Below, in pieces: positions 40,895 through 49,999 of a stretch of 64,000 bases of DNA (positions are counted from its first letter, which is position 1; every line of letters starts with the position of its first letter). The notes beneath the pieces were generated by a model. That model saw only the letters and a list, made by a program, of their open reading frames with translations. It ran no database searches and was not told where the DNA came from. The DNA comes from Limosilactobacillus balticus (GTDB lineage Bacteria > Bacillota > Bacilli > Lactobacillales > Lactobacillaceae), in contig NZ_JACIVH010000074.1 of assembly GCF_014145615.1 (NCBI RefSeq), positions 173,331-237,330 of the forward strand, given 5' to 3'. A program made the position numbers and the translations under genes.

Positions 40895-42016
40895 ATGCAG
40901 CCACCATATAAGATTATGTTTTTGTTTGGTACACGGGCTGAGGTTTTGAAGCTGGCGCCGATCATTAGACTAATGCAACAAAATCTGGCAACTTGGCAAC
41001 CAGTTCTTGTTGCAACGGGAAATTCACAATTAGTAAACCACACGCTGTCATCTTTGGATTTTCGAATTGATTTCAGTGTTGATTCATCGAACGTAACAAG
41101 CACAAATGAAGTCGAACTATTGAGCCAACTGTTACATAACTTAAATAATGTGGTTAATGCTGGGCAACCAGATATGATCTTGGTAGCTGGTGATGCGACC
41201 ACAAGTTTGGCTGCCAGTTTGATTGGTTTTTATCACCATATTTCACTTGGCCATGTCGAAGCTGGGTTGCGTACTTATGAACGATATTCGCCATTCCCTG
41301 ATGAAATGCATCGTCGTCTTACAGACAATTTAGCAGACCTTTATTTTGCGCCAACGACAAGTGCCCGCGATAATTTATTGCAAGAGCACCATCCGGCAAA
41401 ACGAATCTATGTTACTGGAAATACTTCAATTGATAGCGTGAAGCATAATTTACAAGAAGATTTTACGCATCCTTTACTGCAGTCCATCCCAGCAGACAAT
41501 CGGATTTTATTAATGACAATGCGGCGCAAAGATAACCTGGGTGCCCCCATGAAGCGTGTTTTCCATACAATGCGTGATATTGTGGAAACTAATAGCAATC
41601 TTGACCTGATATTTCCTGTTTATCCTCATCCAGAAGAAGAATCACTGGCTAATGATATTTTAGGAGACCATGACCGAATTCATCTTATTGCACCATTAAA
41701 TCATCATGATTTCTTAAATATTGCTGCCCGGAGTTCGATTCTGTTAACTGATTCAGGCGGTTTGCAGGAAGAAGCTCCAGCATTGCATCGGCCCCTCTTG
41801 CTTTTACGGGATGAAACAGAACGTCAAGAAGCAGTTAATCTGGGGAGCGTAAAAATTGTTGGTACTGATCCGACAACGATTCAACAAGCAGTTTTTGAAT
41901 TGTTAAATGATGAAAAGAAGTATCGGCAGATGGAACAAGCAGAAGTACCATTTGGGGATGGGCACGCAAGCGAAAAGATTCTGAAAATTATTGAAAAATA
42001 CTTATCACAACAATAA
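40895..42016 (+). CDS. UDP-N-acetylglucosamine 2-epimerase family protein, divergent
   Basis: A 373-residue protein with the WecB/MnaA fold. FGTRAEVLKLAPII (about 11-24), GDATTSLAAS (about 95), GHVEAGLRT (about 112-120), PFPDEMHRRLTD (about 126-137) and DSGGLQEEA (about 285-293) are all in place. The epimerase would convert UDP-GlcNAc to UDP-ManNAc for wall teichoic acid or polysaccharide. The normally strict HRREN segment reads RRKDN (in MTMRRKDNLG), so the conserved His is replaced by Arg. AGGGAGAG precedes the ATG. It is monocistronic between the tRNA and a terminator. Confidence 0.85.
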   Translation: MQPPYKIMFLFGTRAEVLKLAPIIRLMQQNLATWQPVLVATGNSQLVNHTLSSLDFRIDFSVDSSNVTSTNEVELLSQLLHNLNNVVNAGQPDMILVAGDATTSLAASLIGFYHHISLGHVEAGLRTYERYSPFPDEMHRRLTDNLADLYFAPTTSARDNLLQEHHPAKRIYVTGNTSIDSVKHNLQEDFTHPLLQSIPADNRILLMTMRRKDNLGAPMKRVFHTMRDIVETNSNLDLIFPVYPHPEEESLANDILGDHDRIHLIAPLNHHDFLNIAARSSILLTDSGGLQEEAPALHRPLLLLRDETERQEAVNLGSVKIVGTDPTTIQQAVFELLNDEKKYRQMEQAEVPFGDGHASEKILKIIEKYLSQQ

Positions 42017-42056
42017 ACAGGCCGGCAAAATGAGACTTTTACCGACCTGTTTATTT
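42015..42056. terminator. Bidirectional terminator
   Basis: AAACAGG (42015-42021) pairs with CCTGTTT (42046-42052), with an inner CGG/CCG and AAAA/TTTT. It is shared by the epimerase gene and the convergent gtrA-like gene. Confidence 0.75.
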
Positions 42057-42493
42057 TATTTATCTGCAATATCACGGTTATCTTTGAAGATTAACCACTT
42101 TGAGAAAATATAATTAGCAATTACCACAATGACATTATCAATAAATTTAACGATAAATTGTTGGAGAGGTGTATCGAATTTTAAAACTTTGATACCTACA
42201 TATGTAATTATTAAATCGATAAATAAAGTCAATCCACGATAAAAGAAAAATCGAAAAATTTCAACAATAAAGTCACTAACGGTAGTGTAATGGGAACCAA
42301 ATACCCAGACTTTATTGGTAAAATAAGCAACTAATACGGATGCAAACCACGCAATTACAGTTGCAAGGGCAACATTCCAGTGAAGTTCAGGACTCAAAAG
42401 CTGGAATACTGCTAAGTTAACCACCGTTGTGACAACGCCCCAGAAAAGGTAGGCGATGATTGACTTATATTTGCCCCACAGATCCTTAATCAT
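42056..42493 (-). CDS. GtrA-family membrane protein
   Basis: A 145-residue protein with four predicted membrane helices and family segments YLFWGVVTTVVNLAVF (about 15-30) and FTNKVWVFGS (about 58-67), ending with NYIFSKWLIFKDN. GtrA proteins are thought to move undecaprenyl-phosphate-linked sugars across the membrane for wall or polysaccharide glycosylation, usually with a GtrB-type transferase. None is adjacent; the closest candidate is the GT2 at 51657. It overlaps the flavodoxin gene by eight bases. Confidence 0.88.
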   Translation of the reverse strand: MIKDLWGKYKSIIAYLFWGVVTTVVNLAVFQLLSPELHWNVALATVIAWFASVLVAYFTNKVWVFGSHYTTVSDFIVEIFRFFFYRGLTLFIDLIITYVGIKVLKFDTPLQQFIVKFIDNVIVVIANYIFSKWLIFKDNRDIADK

Positions 42494-42944
42494 TCAGTTT
42501 AGCCGCCTTTTCTACTAATTGCTTAGCGAAGGCATCGAGCTTTTGAATGTCTTCTTCATCTGGTGCGAGGTTGATTTTAACATTTTCAGCGCCCTTAGTT
42601 GCCCCTGTCTTGGCAAGAGCATCCCCAAATTTATCGACGGCAACACAGAAGTCATCCCCATAGAAAGTATCACCAGAGCCGGCAACCCCGTAAACTTTGC
42701 CTGCTAGTTGTTCTTCTTGCAAGTCTTCATAAAAGTCAATTCCTTCTTCTGGAAGAGCTCCTTCATCGTAAGTATAAGGACAGATCACACAAATATCAGC
42801 TTCTTCAAAGTCAGCTGGATCAGCCATTGTCATTTCAACTTCATCGACTTCTACTCCTAAATCTTCAAGAGCGTCAGTAATGATATCCGCAACGTCTTCA
42901 TTATTACCTGTAATGGTTGCGTATACTACAAGTGCTTTTGCCAT
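42486..42944 (-). CDS. Flavodoxin
   Basis: A 152-residue acidic electron carrier. The FMN phosphate loop YATITGNNEDVAD is at about 8-20, and the two aromatic loops are PYTYDEGALPEE (about 56-67) and GSGDTFYGDDFC (about 89-100). Isoelectric character and length fit short-chain flavodoxins. AGGT stands upstream of the start. It is co-translated with GtrA; a functional link between them is not known to me. Confidence 0.93.
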   Translation of the reverse strand: MAKALVVYATITGNNEDVADIITDALEDLGVEVDEVEMTMADPADFEEADICVICPYTYDEGALPEEGIDFYEDLQEEQLAGKVYGVAGSGDTFYGDDFCVAVDKFGDALAKTGATKGAENVKINLAPDEEDIQKLDAFAKQLVEKAAKLND

Positions 42945-43057
42945 TTTATAACCTCCATTAAATCTATAACGTTCATATAGTATAGCACGGTTTGCGATAT
43001 CAGGGCAGACAAGTGGTATACTATTTATGTTAGATTGTAAATAAGGAGATCGCGAAA

Positions 43058-43915
43058 ATGATTAGTTTAAAATCACCTCGAGAAATCGATGCAATGGAAA
43101 AGGCCGGGGCAGCCTTAGCGGCAATGCACCTTGGCCTTCGTAAAATTATTAAGCCGGGCATCTCAAGTTGGAAGATTGAAGAATTCGCTCGGAAGTACTT
43201 CAAGGCTGCTGGAGCTAAAGCTGAACAAATTGGTTTTGAAGGATACAAGTACGCTACCTGTGTTAGTGTTAATGATGAAATTTGTCACGGGTTTCCTCGT
43301 AAGAAGTTAATCTTAAAGAAAGGTGACTTAGTAAAGGTTGATACGGTTGTCAGTGTTGACGGTGCTTTCAGTGATTCTTGCTGGAGCTATGCGGTAGGAG
43401 AAGTTTCTCCTGAAATCCAAAAGTTAATGGACGTTACGAAGAAGTCACTATTTATGGGAATTGATCAATGTATTCCTGGTAACCGGATTGGTGATATTGG
43501 TGCAGTAATTCAACACTATACAGAAGATGAAAATGGCTATGGGGATGTTCGGGAATTTGTTGGTCACGGTATTCAACCAACAATGCATGAAGATCCAATG
43601 GTGCCACATTACGGCGAACATGGTCAAGGAATCCGTCTTCGCAATGGGATGACCATTACTGTTGAACCAATGATTAACACCGGTACGTGGGAAGCTGATA
43701 CTAGTGATCCTAGTGGTTGGCTTGCTAAGACTGCTGATGGTGGTTGGAGTTGCCAATACGAGCATACCTTAGTTATTACGAATGACGGTCCGAAGATTTT
43801 GACGTCTCAGGATCCGGAAGCAGATGCTGATTACATGTATGATGATAATTATGCTAAGTACTTGGAACATTACCGGGAGATCGCAGAAAAGGTTGCTAAG
43901 CAGTTTGAAAATTAG
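43058..43915 (+). CDS. map: Methionine aminopeptidase type I
   Basis: A 285-residue metalloenzyme that removes N-terminal Met from nascent proteins. Ligands are readable as VKVDTVVSVDGAFSDS (two Asp), GHGIQPTMHE (His), TVEPM (Glu) and QYEHTLVIT (Glu); ICHGFP is the substrate-binding His region. It has a C-terminal acidic extension (DPEADADYMYDDNYAKYLEH) beyond the typical 250 residues, seen in lactobacilli. AAGGAGAT precedes the ATG. A strong terminator follows. Confidence 0.95.
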   Translation: MISLKSPREIDAMEKAGAALAAMHLGLRKIIKPGISSWKIEEFARKYFKAAGAKAEQIGFEGYKYATCVSVNDEICHGFPRKKLILKKGDLVKVDTVVSVDGAFSDSCWSYAVGEVSPEIQKLMDVTKKSLFMGIDQCIPGNRIGDIGAVIQHYTEDENGYGDVREFVGHGIQPTMHEDPMVPHYGEHGQGIRLRNGMTITVEPMINTGTWEADTSDPSGWLAKTADGGWSCQYEHTLVITNDGPKILTSQDPEADADYMYDDNYAKYLEHYREIAEKVAKQFEN

Positions 43916-43932
43916 TTGCCTGGTAACATAAA

Positions 43933-43977
43933 AAGGATGTTAGGAAACTTTTGCATGTTTCTAACATCCTTTTTTTA
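43933..43977. terminator. Strong rho-independent terminator
   Basis: AAAAAGGATGTTAG pairs with CTAACATCCTTTTT, continued by AAAC/GTTT, then more Ts. It is shared by map and the convergent aminotransferase gene. Confidence 0.9.
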
Positions 43978-43979
43978 CG

Positions 43980-45101
43980 CTAATCATATTGATGCATATA
44001 CTTTGAAAGCCGCTTTAAGCCTTCTTTTAAAGTTGCCTCTGGTGCGCAGTAGCCGAGGCGAACGTGACCCGGAGTATCAAAAGCATCGCCGGGCACGAGG
44101 AGAACTCCTTCGTCATGAAGCAAGTTTTCACAGAAGGTATGAATATCAACTGGCACATCAAGCTTTGGGAAGGAAGTGGAGACTGCTTGTGGCATGATGA
44201 CACTTGCTCGGTCTTCATGATCAATCCAATCCTTATAAATTGCGAGGTTGCCGAGAACTAACTTCCGGTTCCGGGCGAGAACTTGATCACGGTGACGTAA
44301 GACATAGGTGGCTAACTGATCATTGAAGACCCCTCCACAGATCATGGTGTAATCACGGAACTTACGGAAGAGGTCGGCAAGTTCAGCGTTAGTCGCAGTC
44401 CAACCGATCCGAACCCCTGGTACTGAATAAGTCTTTGAAAGAGAATTAGTAGAGATTCCCTTATCATAAAGGTCAATAATCTGCGCAAATTTTTCGGGAT
44501 GATCGAGGGGCAGGTAGACTTCATCAACAAGAACATAGGCATCGACTGACTTGGCAATTTCAACAACTTGTTCGAGAAACTCTTTATCCAGAACTGTTCC
44601 CGTTGGATTATTCGCGTTGTTTAGACAAATCATTTTAGTATTAGGTTTAACCATCGCTTTTAGATCATCAATTCGTGGGTACCAATCGTCTTCTTCATGA
44701 ATATGCCAGTAATCAACATCTGCACCTAATGATCTAGGAATATCATAGAGTTGTTGGTAAGAGGGATATTCGGCAATTACATGGTCGCCGGGATTGATTA
44801 AGGCATAGAGGGCTAAAATGTTTGCCCCAGTGGCGCCATTTGTTTGCAAGATATTTTCTGGATCAACATGGTGATACAGTTTAGCAACTTCTTCTTTAAA
44901 CTCAGGTGATCCTTCAATCCATCCGTAGTTCATTTGCTGTTTATCGAGCATTTCATAAAATTCTTCGCCATTGTTACCATCTAAATTTAAGAGATCGTGC
45001 ATACTCAAAGAGGCAATTGTACTTTGTGAAATATCATAAGTCGCGCTCTTTTCCCACTTATTTAGCCATGCTTCGACACCAAAATGTGCTATTTCTACCA
45101 T
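43980..45101 (-). CDS. PLP-dependent aminotransferase class I/II (ArcT-like)
   Basis: A 373-residue aminotransferase. NGATGANILALYAL (about 85-98) and CLNNANNPTGTV (about 156-167) frame the cofactor, LVDEVYLPL (about 192-200) holds the Asp, SLSKTYSVPGVRIGW (about 223-237) the Schiff-base Lys, and HVRLGYCAPE the C-terminal Arg. It follows a basic amino-acid antiporter by 15 bases on the same strand. This is the ArcD-ArcT arrangement of lactobacilli, in which ArcT is a putative transaminase of the arginine deiminase locus. No arcA, arcB or arcC is in the window. AAAGGAGG precedes the start. Confidence 0.9.
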   Translation of the reverse strand: MVEIAHFGVEAWLNKWEKSATYDISQSTIASLSMHDLLNLDGNNGEEFYEMLDKQQMNYGWIEGSPEFKEEVAKLYHHVDPENILQTNGATGANILALYALINPGDHVIAEYPSYQQLYDIPRSLGADVDYWHIHEEDDWYPRIDDLKAMVKPNTKMICLNNANNPTGTVLDKEFLEQVVEIAKSVDAYVLVDEVYLPLDHPEKFAQIIDLYDKGISTNSLSKTYSVPGVRIGWTATNAELADLFRKFRDYTMICGGVFNDQLATYVLRHRDQVLARNRKLVLGNLAIYKDWIDHEDRASVIMPQAVSTSFPKLDVPVDIHTFCENLLHDEGVLLVPGDAFDTPGHVRLGYCAPEATLKEGLKRLSKYMHQYD

Positions 45102-45116
45102 GATCTTTTTCCTCCT

Positions 45117-46538
45117 TTAATTAATTGAAATTGTTCCGTTGATTACTAACACTAAGGAAATAACCGCAAAGACAGCGATAATCCCCATTGCCCATTTTTC
45201 CTTTACTGTGATTGGGTGATGGAATTCCTTACATGCTTGGACATAGAAGAAGAAGCCGGGAATAAAACCGACTGAAACAACCATTATTTCCTTCCAGCCA
45301 GCGAGAACCATCGCCATCAGTTCAAAGAGGGTGGCGATTAGTCCAATGACAAATTGTCCCCATTCTTGGTGCTGCCAACTGTACATCATCTGGTAAATAC
45401 CAACAAGGAGGTAACAGATCAAAATCGCAGCCGTACAAAGCGTATATGCAAAGTTATAAGCATAGGTAGTGAAATGCAAAGAGAAGAGGAAGATTGATTG
45501 AAGAACCCCAGTGATTACTAATGCCCGTGTTGGCGCTTTTTTGTCATTTACTTCACCCCATGATGTTGGAAGAGTTTCATCATCAGCCATTAGCATTAAT
45601 GATTCGGCGGGTAGCATTGTCCACGAGAGCCACGAAACTAAAACTGAGATGATCAATCCAATGCTGATAAGGGCGGCACCCCATGTTCCAACCAGGTGTT
45701 GCATGATAGCCCCAAGTGCTGGTTGCCCACCAGCTGCTAACTGGGCCCGGGTCATGATCCCGTATGGCAAAATAGAAACCACAATGTAGATAACAAGCAA
45801 ACTTACCAAGCCGAAGATGGAAGCACGTTCAGCATCTGTCCGCGTTTTGGCACGACTAGAAAGGACAGAGGCCCCTTCAACACCGACAAATAGCCACATC
45901 ATTACCATAATTGAGGCCTTTACTTGGTCATAGATTGAACCGGTTTCGATTTTTGCACTAAGGTTCTGTGTTACATTGCCCCAGAAATCAGCAGTAAAGA
46001 TCTTAGCCTTAAAACCGAGAATCACACTGATAACAAAGACGACTAATGGAATAATCTTGCAGATCGTCCCAATTGAATTAATAAAGGCCGCTGATTCGAT
46101 CCCTCGATTTACTAAGAATGTCAAAACCCAGGTTAAGATAATTGCAACAATAATTGAGAATAAGTTTTGACCATTAGCAAATAAACTTGGGAAAAACGTT
46201 CCAAGAGCGCTCATCATAATCGTCGCAAAAGCAATATTACCGAGCCAGGCGGAAAGCCAATATGCCCAACCAGAAATAAATTCGCCCAGCGGACCAAAAG
46301 CAGCCGCCGCATAACTGAAAATCCCTGAATTAAGGTCTGGCCGCTTTTGCGAAAGATTAGTTAGGGAGAGCACTAAAGTCAAGACGCCGATCCCTACTAT
46401 TATCCAGGCAATGATTGCTGGTCCGGGAGCCGCCGCGGTAGCTAAATCACTGGTAATTCCAAATACTCCCGAACCAATTGTTGACCCCACAATTAAAAGG
46501 GTTAGTTCCGTCGTATTAATACCTTTTTTCTCACTCAT
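45117..46538 (-). CDS. Amino-acid antiporter, APC superfamily (ArcD-like)
   Basis: A 473-residue protein with 12 or so predicted membrane helices. LLIVGSTIGSGVFGI at the N-terminus is the APC substrate-backbone motif, and KRPDLNSGIFSYAAAAFGPLGEF belongs to the basic amino acid/polyamine antiporter subgroup (APA). It probably exchanges arginine for ornithine or a similar cationic pair. AGGTGGAG stands before the start. Co-transcribed with the ArcT-like aminotransferase. It resembles the ArcD of the arginine deiminase pathway, but substrate is inferred. Confidence 0.87.
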   Translation of the reverse strand: MSEKKGINTTELTLLIVGSTIGSGVFGITSDLATAAAPGPAIIAWIIVGIGVLTLVLSLTNLSQKRPDLNSGIFSYAAAAFGPLGEFISGWAYWLSAWLGNIAFATIMMSALGTFFPSLFANGQNLFSIIVAIILTWVLTFLVNRGIESAAFINSIGTICKIIPLVVFVISVILGFKAKIFTADFWGNVTQNLSAKIETGSIYDQVKASIMVMMWLFVGVEGASVLSSRAKTRTDAERASIFGLVSLLVIYIVVSILPYGIMTRAQLAAGGQPALGAIMQHLVGTWGAALISIGLIISVLVSWLSWTMLPAESLMLMADDETLPTSWGEVNDKKAPTRALVITGVLQSIFLFSLHFTTYAYNFAYTLCTAAILICYLLVGIYQMMYSWQHQEWGQFVIGLIATLFELMAMVLAGWKEIMVVSVGFIPGFFFYVQACKEFHHPITVKEKWAMGIIAVFAVISLVLVINGTISIN

Positions 46539-46868
46539 TTACTCCACCTCACGATCTTATATATTAGAGTGAAAATCACATAAATGTTCTTAAACCAATT
46601 ATAGCAACGTCAGAAAACGCTATCCATAGCATTAAGATTAAATGTGAAAACAATTATTAAGTAATGAGAATAGTATACATCACTTATAGCTAAATATGCA
46701 AATCAGTGAATAAAGATCGCTAAATTGGTATAAAAATACAAAAAGTAGTATAAAAGTAATGTGAAATTATGTAAAAGACTTTTATTTTTTTAAAAGACGA
46801 CTATACTAATAATTATTAAATAATTTCTTATTTTTATTTAAGAATTCTAAAGCTTTGGAGGCATTATT
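46539..46868. other. Divergent intergenic region between antiporter and YjeM genes
   Basis: A 330-bp AT-rich stretch with no open frame of note. It must hold the promoters of both flanking genes. A -10-like TATACT lies at 46802-46807 for the plus-strand gene, without a good -35. I see no riboswitch, T-box or clear operator. Confidence 0.6.
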
Positions 46869-48374
46869 TTGGACGAACAGAGTAGTAATAAAAAGATGAT
46901 TACTACCTTTGGACTAGTGACGATGATCATTACCGCCATTTTTGGTTTTGGGAATGTTTCAAACGCCTACTTACAAATGGGTTACGGTAGTATTATTTGG
47001 TACGCATTAGCAGGGATTTGTTTCTTCTTTCCTTGTGGTTTGATGATGGCAGAGTACGGTTCTACATTTAGGGATGCTAAAGGGGGAATTTATTCCTGGC
47101 TTGCCGGGTCAGTTGGCGAACGAATCGCTTTTGTTGGTACTTTCGTATGGTTAGCATCTTGGATTGTATGGATGGTATCAACAGCATCACGGATTTGGAT
47201 TACTTTTTCTGCTTTGCTTTTTGGTAAGGATACCACCCAACAATGGCACGCATTTGGTCTGACCTCGACTCAATTGATTGGGGTTCTTGGGATTCTGTTG
47301 ATTCTCGGGACAACTTGGTGTAGTTCGCGAGGAATGACTGCCATTGCTAAAGTTGGTTCACTTGGTGGTATTTTTACAATTGTTGTTAACATTATCTTTG
47401 TTATTGTCAGCGTTATTGTTTTAGTCGCCGATAAGGGAATCTTAAAGCAACCAATTCATGGTGCTTCAACTTTCATTACATCACCTAATCCACAATTCCA
47501 GACACCGATTGCTATTATTTCGTTTGTTGTTTATGCTATTTTCGCTTACGGTGGGATGGAATCATTAGGGTCTGTTACTGATAGTATGAAAAATCCTGAA
47601 AAGACATTCCCTCGTGGATTGATCATTGCAAGTATCTTTACGATTGGTACTTATGTTTTAATGATTTTTATGCTCGGTTGGTCAGTAAATTATCAACAAA
47701 CTTTGACTAAGAGCAGTGTTAACCTTGGTAATGTTACTTATGTTGTCTTTAATCAATTAGGGGTTACCATGGGAGCTGCACTTGGCTGGTCGCACGGTGC
47801 TGCCCTTACTTTTGGACTTATCATGACGCGGATCGTTGCCTTTGCACAGACCCTTGGCTTCTTGGGCGCGTTGTTTATTCTGCTTTACTCCCCAATCAAG
47901 GCCTTCATTCTTGGTTCTAATCCAGAATTATGGCCAAAGAAACTTACAAAACTTAATAAGGCGGGGATGCCAGCAAATGCAATGTGGCTTCAAGCAATTA
48001 TTGTTTCAATTATTGTTTTCTTGGTTGCCTTTGGTGGAAATGCTGCGCAACAGTTCTACTTGATTTTGACTGATATGGCGAACGTTTCAACGTGTTTCCC
48101 ATATATCTTCTTGATCGGAGCCTTTCCATTCTTTAAGGCGAAAAAGAACCTTGACCGGCCATTCGTTGTCTTTAAGAACCGTTTCTGGACAGATGTATTA
48201 GTATGTTTCGTTGAATTAATTTTAATTGTCGGAATCGTCTTTACGTTTGTTCAACCATTATTACAAAAAGATTATCAAACTGCTTTCTGGACACTTGCTG
48301 GACCAATTTTCTTTGCAATCGTTGCGTTGGTCTTCTATCAAATCTCCGCAAAGCGTCACCATGTTGAAGAGTAA
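46869..48374 (+). CDS. yjeM: YjeM-type APC-superfamily glutamate/GABA-like permease
   Basis: A 501-residue membrane protein with 12 predicted helices. MITTFGLVTMIITAIFGFGN at the N-terminus, AEYGSTFRDAKGGIYSWLAG (about 62-81) and YGGMESLGSVTDSMKNP (about 229-245) are typical of YjeM and its GadC relatives. The substrate is unknown; the group includes glutamate/GABA antiporters. The start is TTG 46869, with GGAGG at 46857-46861 seven bases before. Monocistronic, with a terminator behind. Confidence 0.87.
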   Translation: MDEQSSNKKMITTFGLVTMIITAIFGFGNVSNAYLQMGYGSIIWYALAGICFFFPCGLMMAEYGSTFRDAKGGIYSWLAGSVGERIAFVGTFVWLASWIVWMVSTASRIWITFSALLFGKDTTQQWHAFGLTSTQLIGVLGILLILGTTWCSSRGMTAIAKVGSLGGIFTIVVNIIFVIVSVIVLVADKGILKQPIHGASTFITSPNPQFQTPIAIISFVVYAIFAYGGMESLGSVTDSMKNPEKTFPRGLIIASIFTIGTYVLMIFMLGWSVNYQQTLTKSSVNLGNVTYVVFNQLGVTMGAALGWSHGAALTFGLIMTRIVAFAQTLGFLGALFILLYSPIKAFILGSNPELWPKKLTKLNKAGMPANAMWLQAIIVSIIVFLVAFGGNAAQQFYLILTDMANVSTCFPYIFLIGAFPFFKAKKNLDRPFVVFKNRFWTDVLVCFVELILIVGIVFTFVQPLLQKDYQTAFWTLAGPIFFAIVALVFYQISAKRHHVEE

Positions 48375-48381
48375 TTAACAA

Positions 48382-48418
48382 AAACCTCAGCACCATTAGT
48401 TTGGTGGTGAGGCTTTTT
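48382..48418 (+). terminator. Rho-independent terminator
   Basis: CCTCAGCACC pairs with GGTGGTGAGG around a short loop, followed by TTTTTT. Confidence 0.88.
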
Positions 48419-48491
48419 TATCTATTCTGTAATATTTGTCGGCTGTTCAGTTTGTTATAATTAAACCTATAAAATGTTTTCGGAGGTTATT

Positions 48492-49382
48492 ATGGACAAG
48501 GAACCGGGCAAAGGGAAGACTTTTATTGCGTTATTAATCCAACATATTACAATGGCCCAGATTTCAAGTTCTGCTGCTGTCTTAGCTTACTATACTTTGC
48601 TATCTATTTTTCCGGCCGTGATGGTAGTAGGAAATTTATTACCAATGATTGGAATTGATGCCAAGACTATTTTAGCCTACCTTTCCACGGCAATTCCTGA
48701 ATCTGTTTATGACTTTATCCAGCCGTTAATTTATGATTTCTTACAGCGGGGAAGCGGTGGTGTCCTAACGACAGGGGCTTTGATTGCGCTTTGGTCGACT
48801 AGTCAAGGAATTGCTGCTTTTCAGCGGAGTGTTAACCATGCCTATGGGATTGCGGAAAATCAGAATCCAGTGATGAACCGAATCGTCTCATTTGTTTGGA
48901 TGATTGTCCTCTTAGTAATTATCTTTATCATCATTATTTTATACGGTTTTGGGGAACAGGTTCTTAAGAGTATCCAGCCAATTTTTAATTTCCGACGCGA
49001 TTACATTGCTATCTTTAGCTCATTAAGATGGCCAGTAACGTTTGGCGTCTTGTTTATCGCTCTCACGCTTTTGTATTACTTTGTTCCTAATGCGAAAGTT
49101 CGGTTGCGCTATGCACTCGCTGGTTCATTCTTGGCGTCTTTGTTATGGATGGGATTATCACGTTTATTCTCGTTCTATACCTTATTATTTAGTCACGGGG
49201 TAATTTCCTACAAGACAATTGGAGCTTTTATTGCCATGATGGTATGGCTTGACTTTTCTGGCTATATCATCATGCTTGGGGCGGCGCTAAATGCTGCTCT
49301 ACAAGAATGTCATGAAGGTGAATTGCATGCCAAAAAACACTTTTGGCAACTGGTAGAAAGAAAGACTAAAAATGGAGGCTAG
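48492..49382 (+). CDS. YihY/BrkB-family membrane protein
   Basis: A 296-residue protein with six predicted helices. The family core is AAVLAYYTLLSIFPAVMVV (about 27-45), AFQRSVNHAYGI (about 110-121) and the C-terminal YKTIGAFIAMMVWLDFSGYI. It was once called ribonuclease BN by mistake; function is unknown. ATG 48492 has GGAGG just upstream, whereas ATG 48474 does not. A 10-bp GC-rich hairpin (49374-49401) overlaps the gene end but lacks a T run. Confidence 0.92.
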   Translation: MDKEPGKGKTFIALLIQHITMAQISSSAAVLAYYTLLSIFPAVMVVGNLLPMIGIDAKTILAYLSTAIPESVYDFIQPLIYDFLQRGSGGVLTTGALIALWSTSQGIAAFQRSVNHAYGIAENQNPVMNRIVSFVWMIVLLVIIFIIIILYGFGEQVLKSIQPIFNFRRDYIAIFSSLRWPVTFGVLFIALTLLYYFVPNAKVRLRYALAGSFLASLLWMGLSRLFSFYTLLFSHGVISYKTIGAFIAMMVWLDFSGYIIMLGAALNAALQECHEGELHAKKHFWQLVERKTKNGG

Positions 49383-49433
49383 GAAATTTCCCTAGCCTCC
49401 AAATGTTGAAGATCTTTAGAACTCGATGTTTAA

Positions 49434-49661
49434 TTACTTTTGTTCGTCATTAAAGATAATGGTAGAAACAGTATCAACGTATTTCGCGGAAAGAGGTTGT
49501 TGATAAATATCTTCGCCTTCCTTAGTAAAGAGGTGAGTTTGTGCGATTTCTTGCATTGCCTTCCGAACGGTTTCGGCATCTAGATCACCACTGGCATAGT
49601 TTAACTTTAATGAATGTTTTTTACCAAAACTGCCCTTGAAAGTTAAGTTTAATGTACGCAT
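49434..49661 (-). CDS. DUF2922 protein
   Basis: A 75-residue protein with the family pattern TLNLTFKGSFGKKHSLKLNY followed by an acidic helix (DAETVRKAMQEIAQ). In Firmicutes it is nearly always encoded beside a DUF1659 gene, as here. Function unknown. AGGAGG stands before the start. Confidence 0.88.
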   Translation of the reverse strand: MRTLNLTFKGSFGKKHSLKLNYASGDLDAETVRKAMQEIAQTHLFTKEGEDIYQQPLSAKYVDTVSTIIFNDEQK

Positions 49662-49682
49662 AAGTTAGTTTCCTCCTTGAAA

Positions 49683-49898
49683 TTAGTTATTCAATGCGAC
49701 TTGACTAGTAACGATAATGTCTGTATCAAGGCATTTTTCAGCAGTAAGCATTTCAATTGCTGCACTAAATTGTGCTACCTGCTCATTAGTGACTTCCTCA
49801 ATAATGTTGTTAAAGGGATGTTTAACGCCCTTGGGATGTTCACTGTTAGTGAGGGTGAGTTGAATTTTAGCGGACTTGAAATTGCGAACCATTTGCAT
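49683..49898 (-). CDS. DUF1659 protein
   Basis: A 71-residue protein with the family pattern SAKIQLTLTN near the start and VTNEQVAQFSAAIEMLT in the helix. It is the usual upstream partner of DUF2922, from which it is separated by 21 bases. The SD AAGGAAG lies before ATG 49898. Function unknown. Confidence 0.87.
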   Translation of the reverse strand: MQMVRNFKSAKIQLTLTNSEHPKGVKHPFNNIIEEVTNEQVAQFSAAIEMLTAEKCLDTDIIVTSQVALNN

Positions 49899-49999
49899 GA
49901 TAAAAACTTCCTTTGTTTAATTTGATTTATTAAGTAGTGGCCACTGCTTACACCTTTATAAACGATTAAAAATTGAGAATGTTAAGGAGAAATTTAAAA

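Noticed and set aside
42519..42880. Plus-strand ORFs of 62 and 93 codons inside the flavodoxin gene
   Set aside because: Antisense shadows of flavodoxin, rich in His, Gln and Leu, with no translation signals.
46539..46868. Riboswitch or T-box upstream of the permease genes
   Set aside because: No T-box sequence, specifier stem or known riboswitch core could be recognised.
49374..49401. Terminator after the YihY gene
   Set aside because: A strong GC-rich hairpin exists but no T run follows on the plus strand; I leave its role open.
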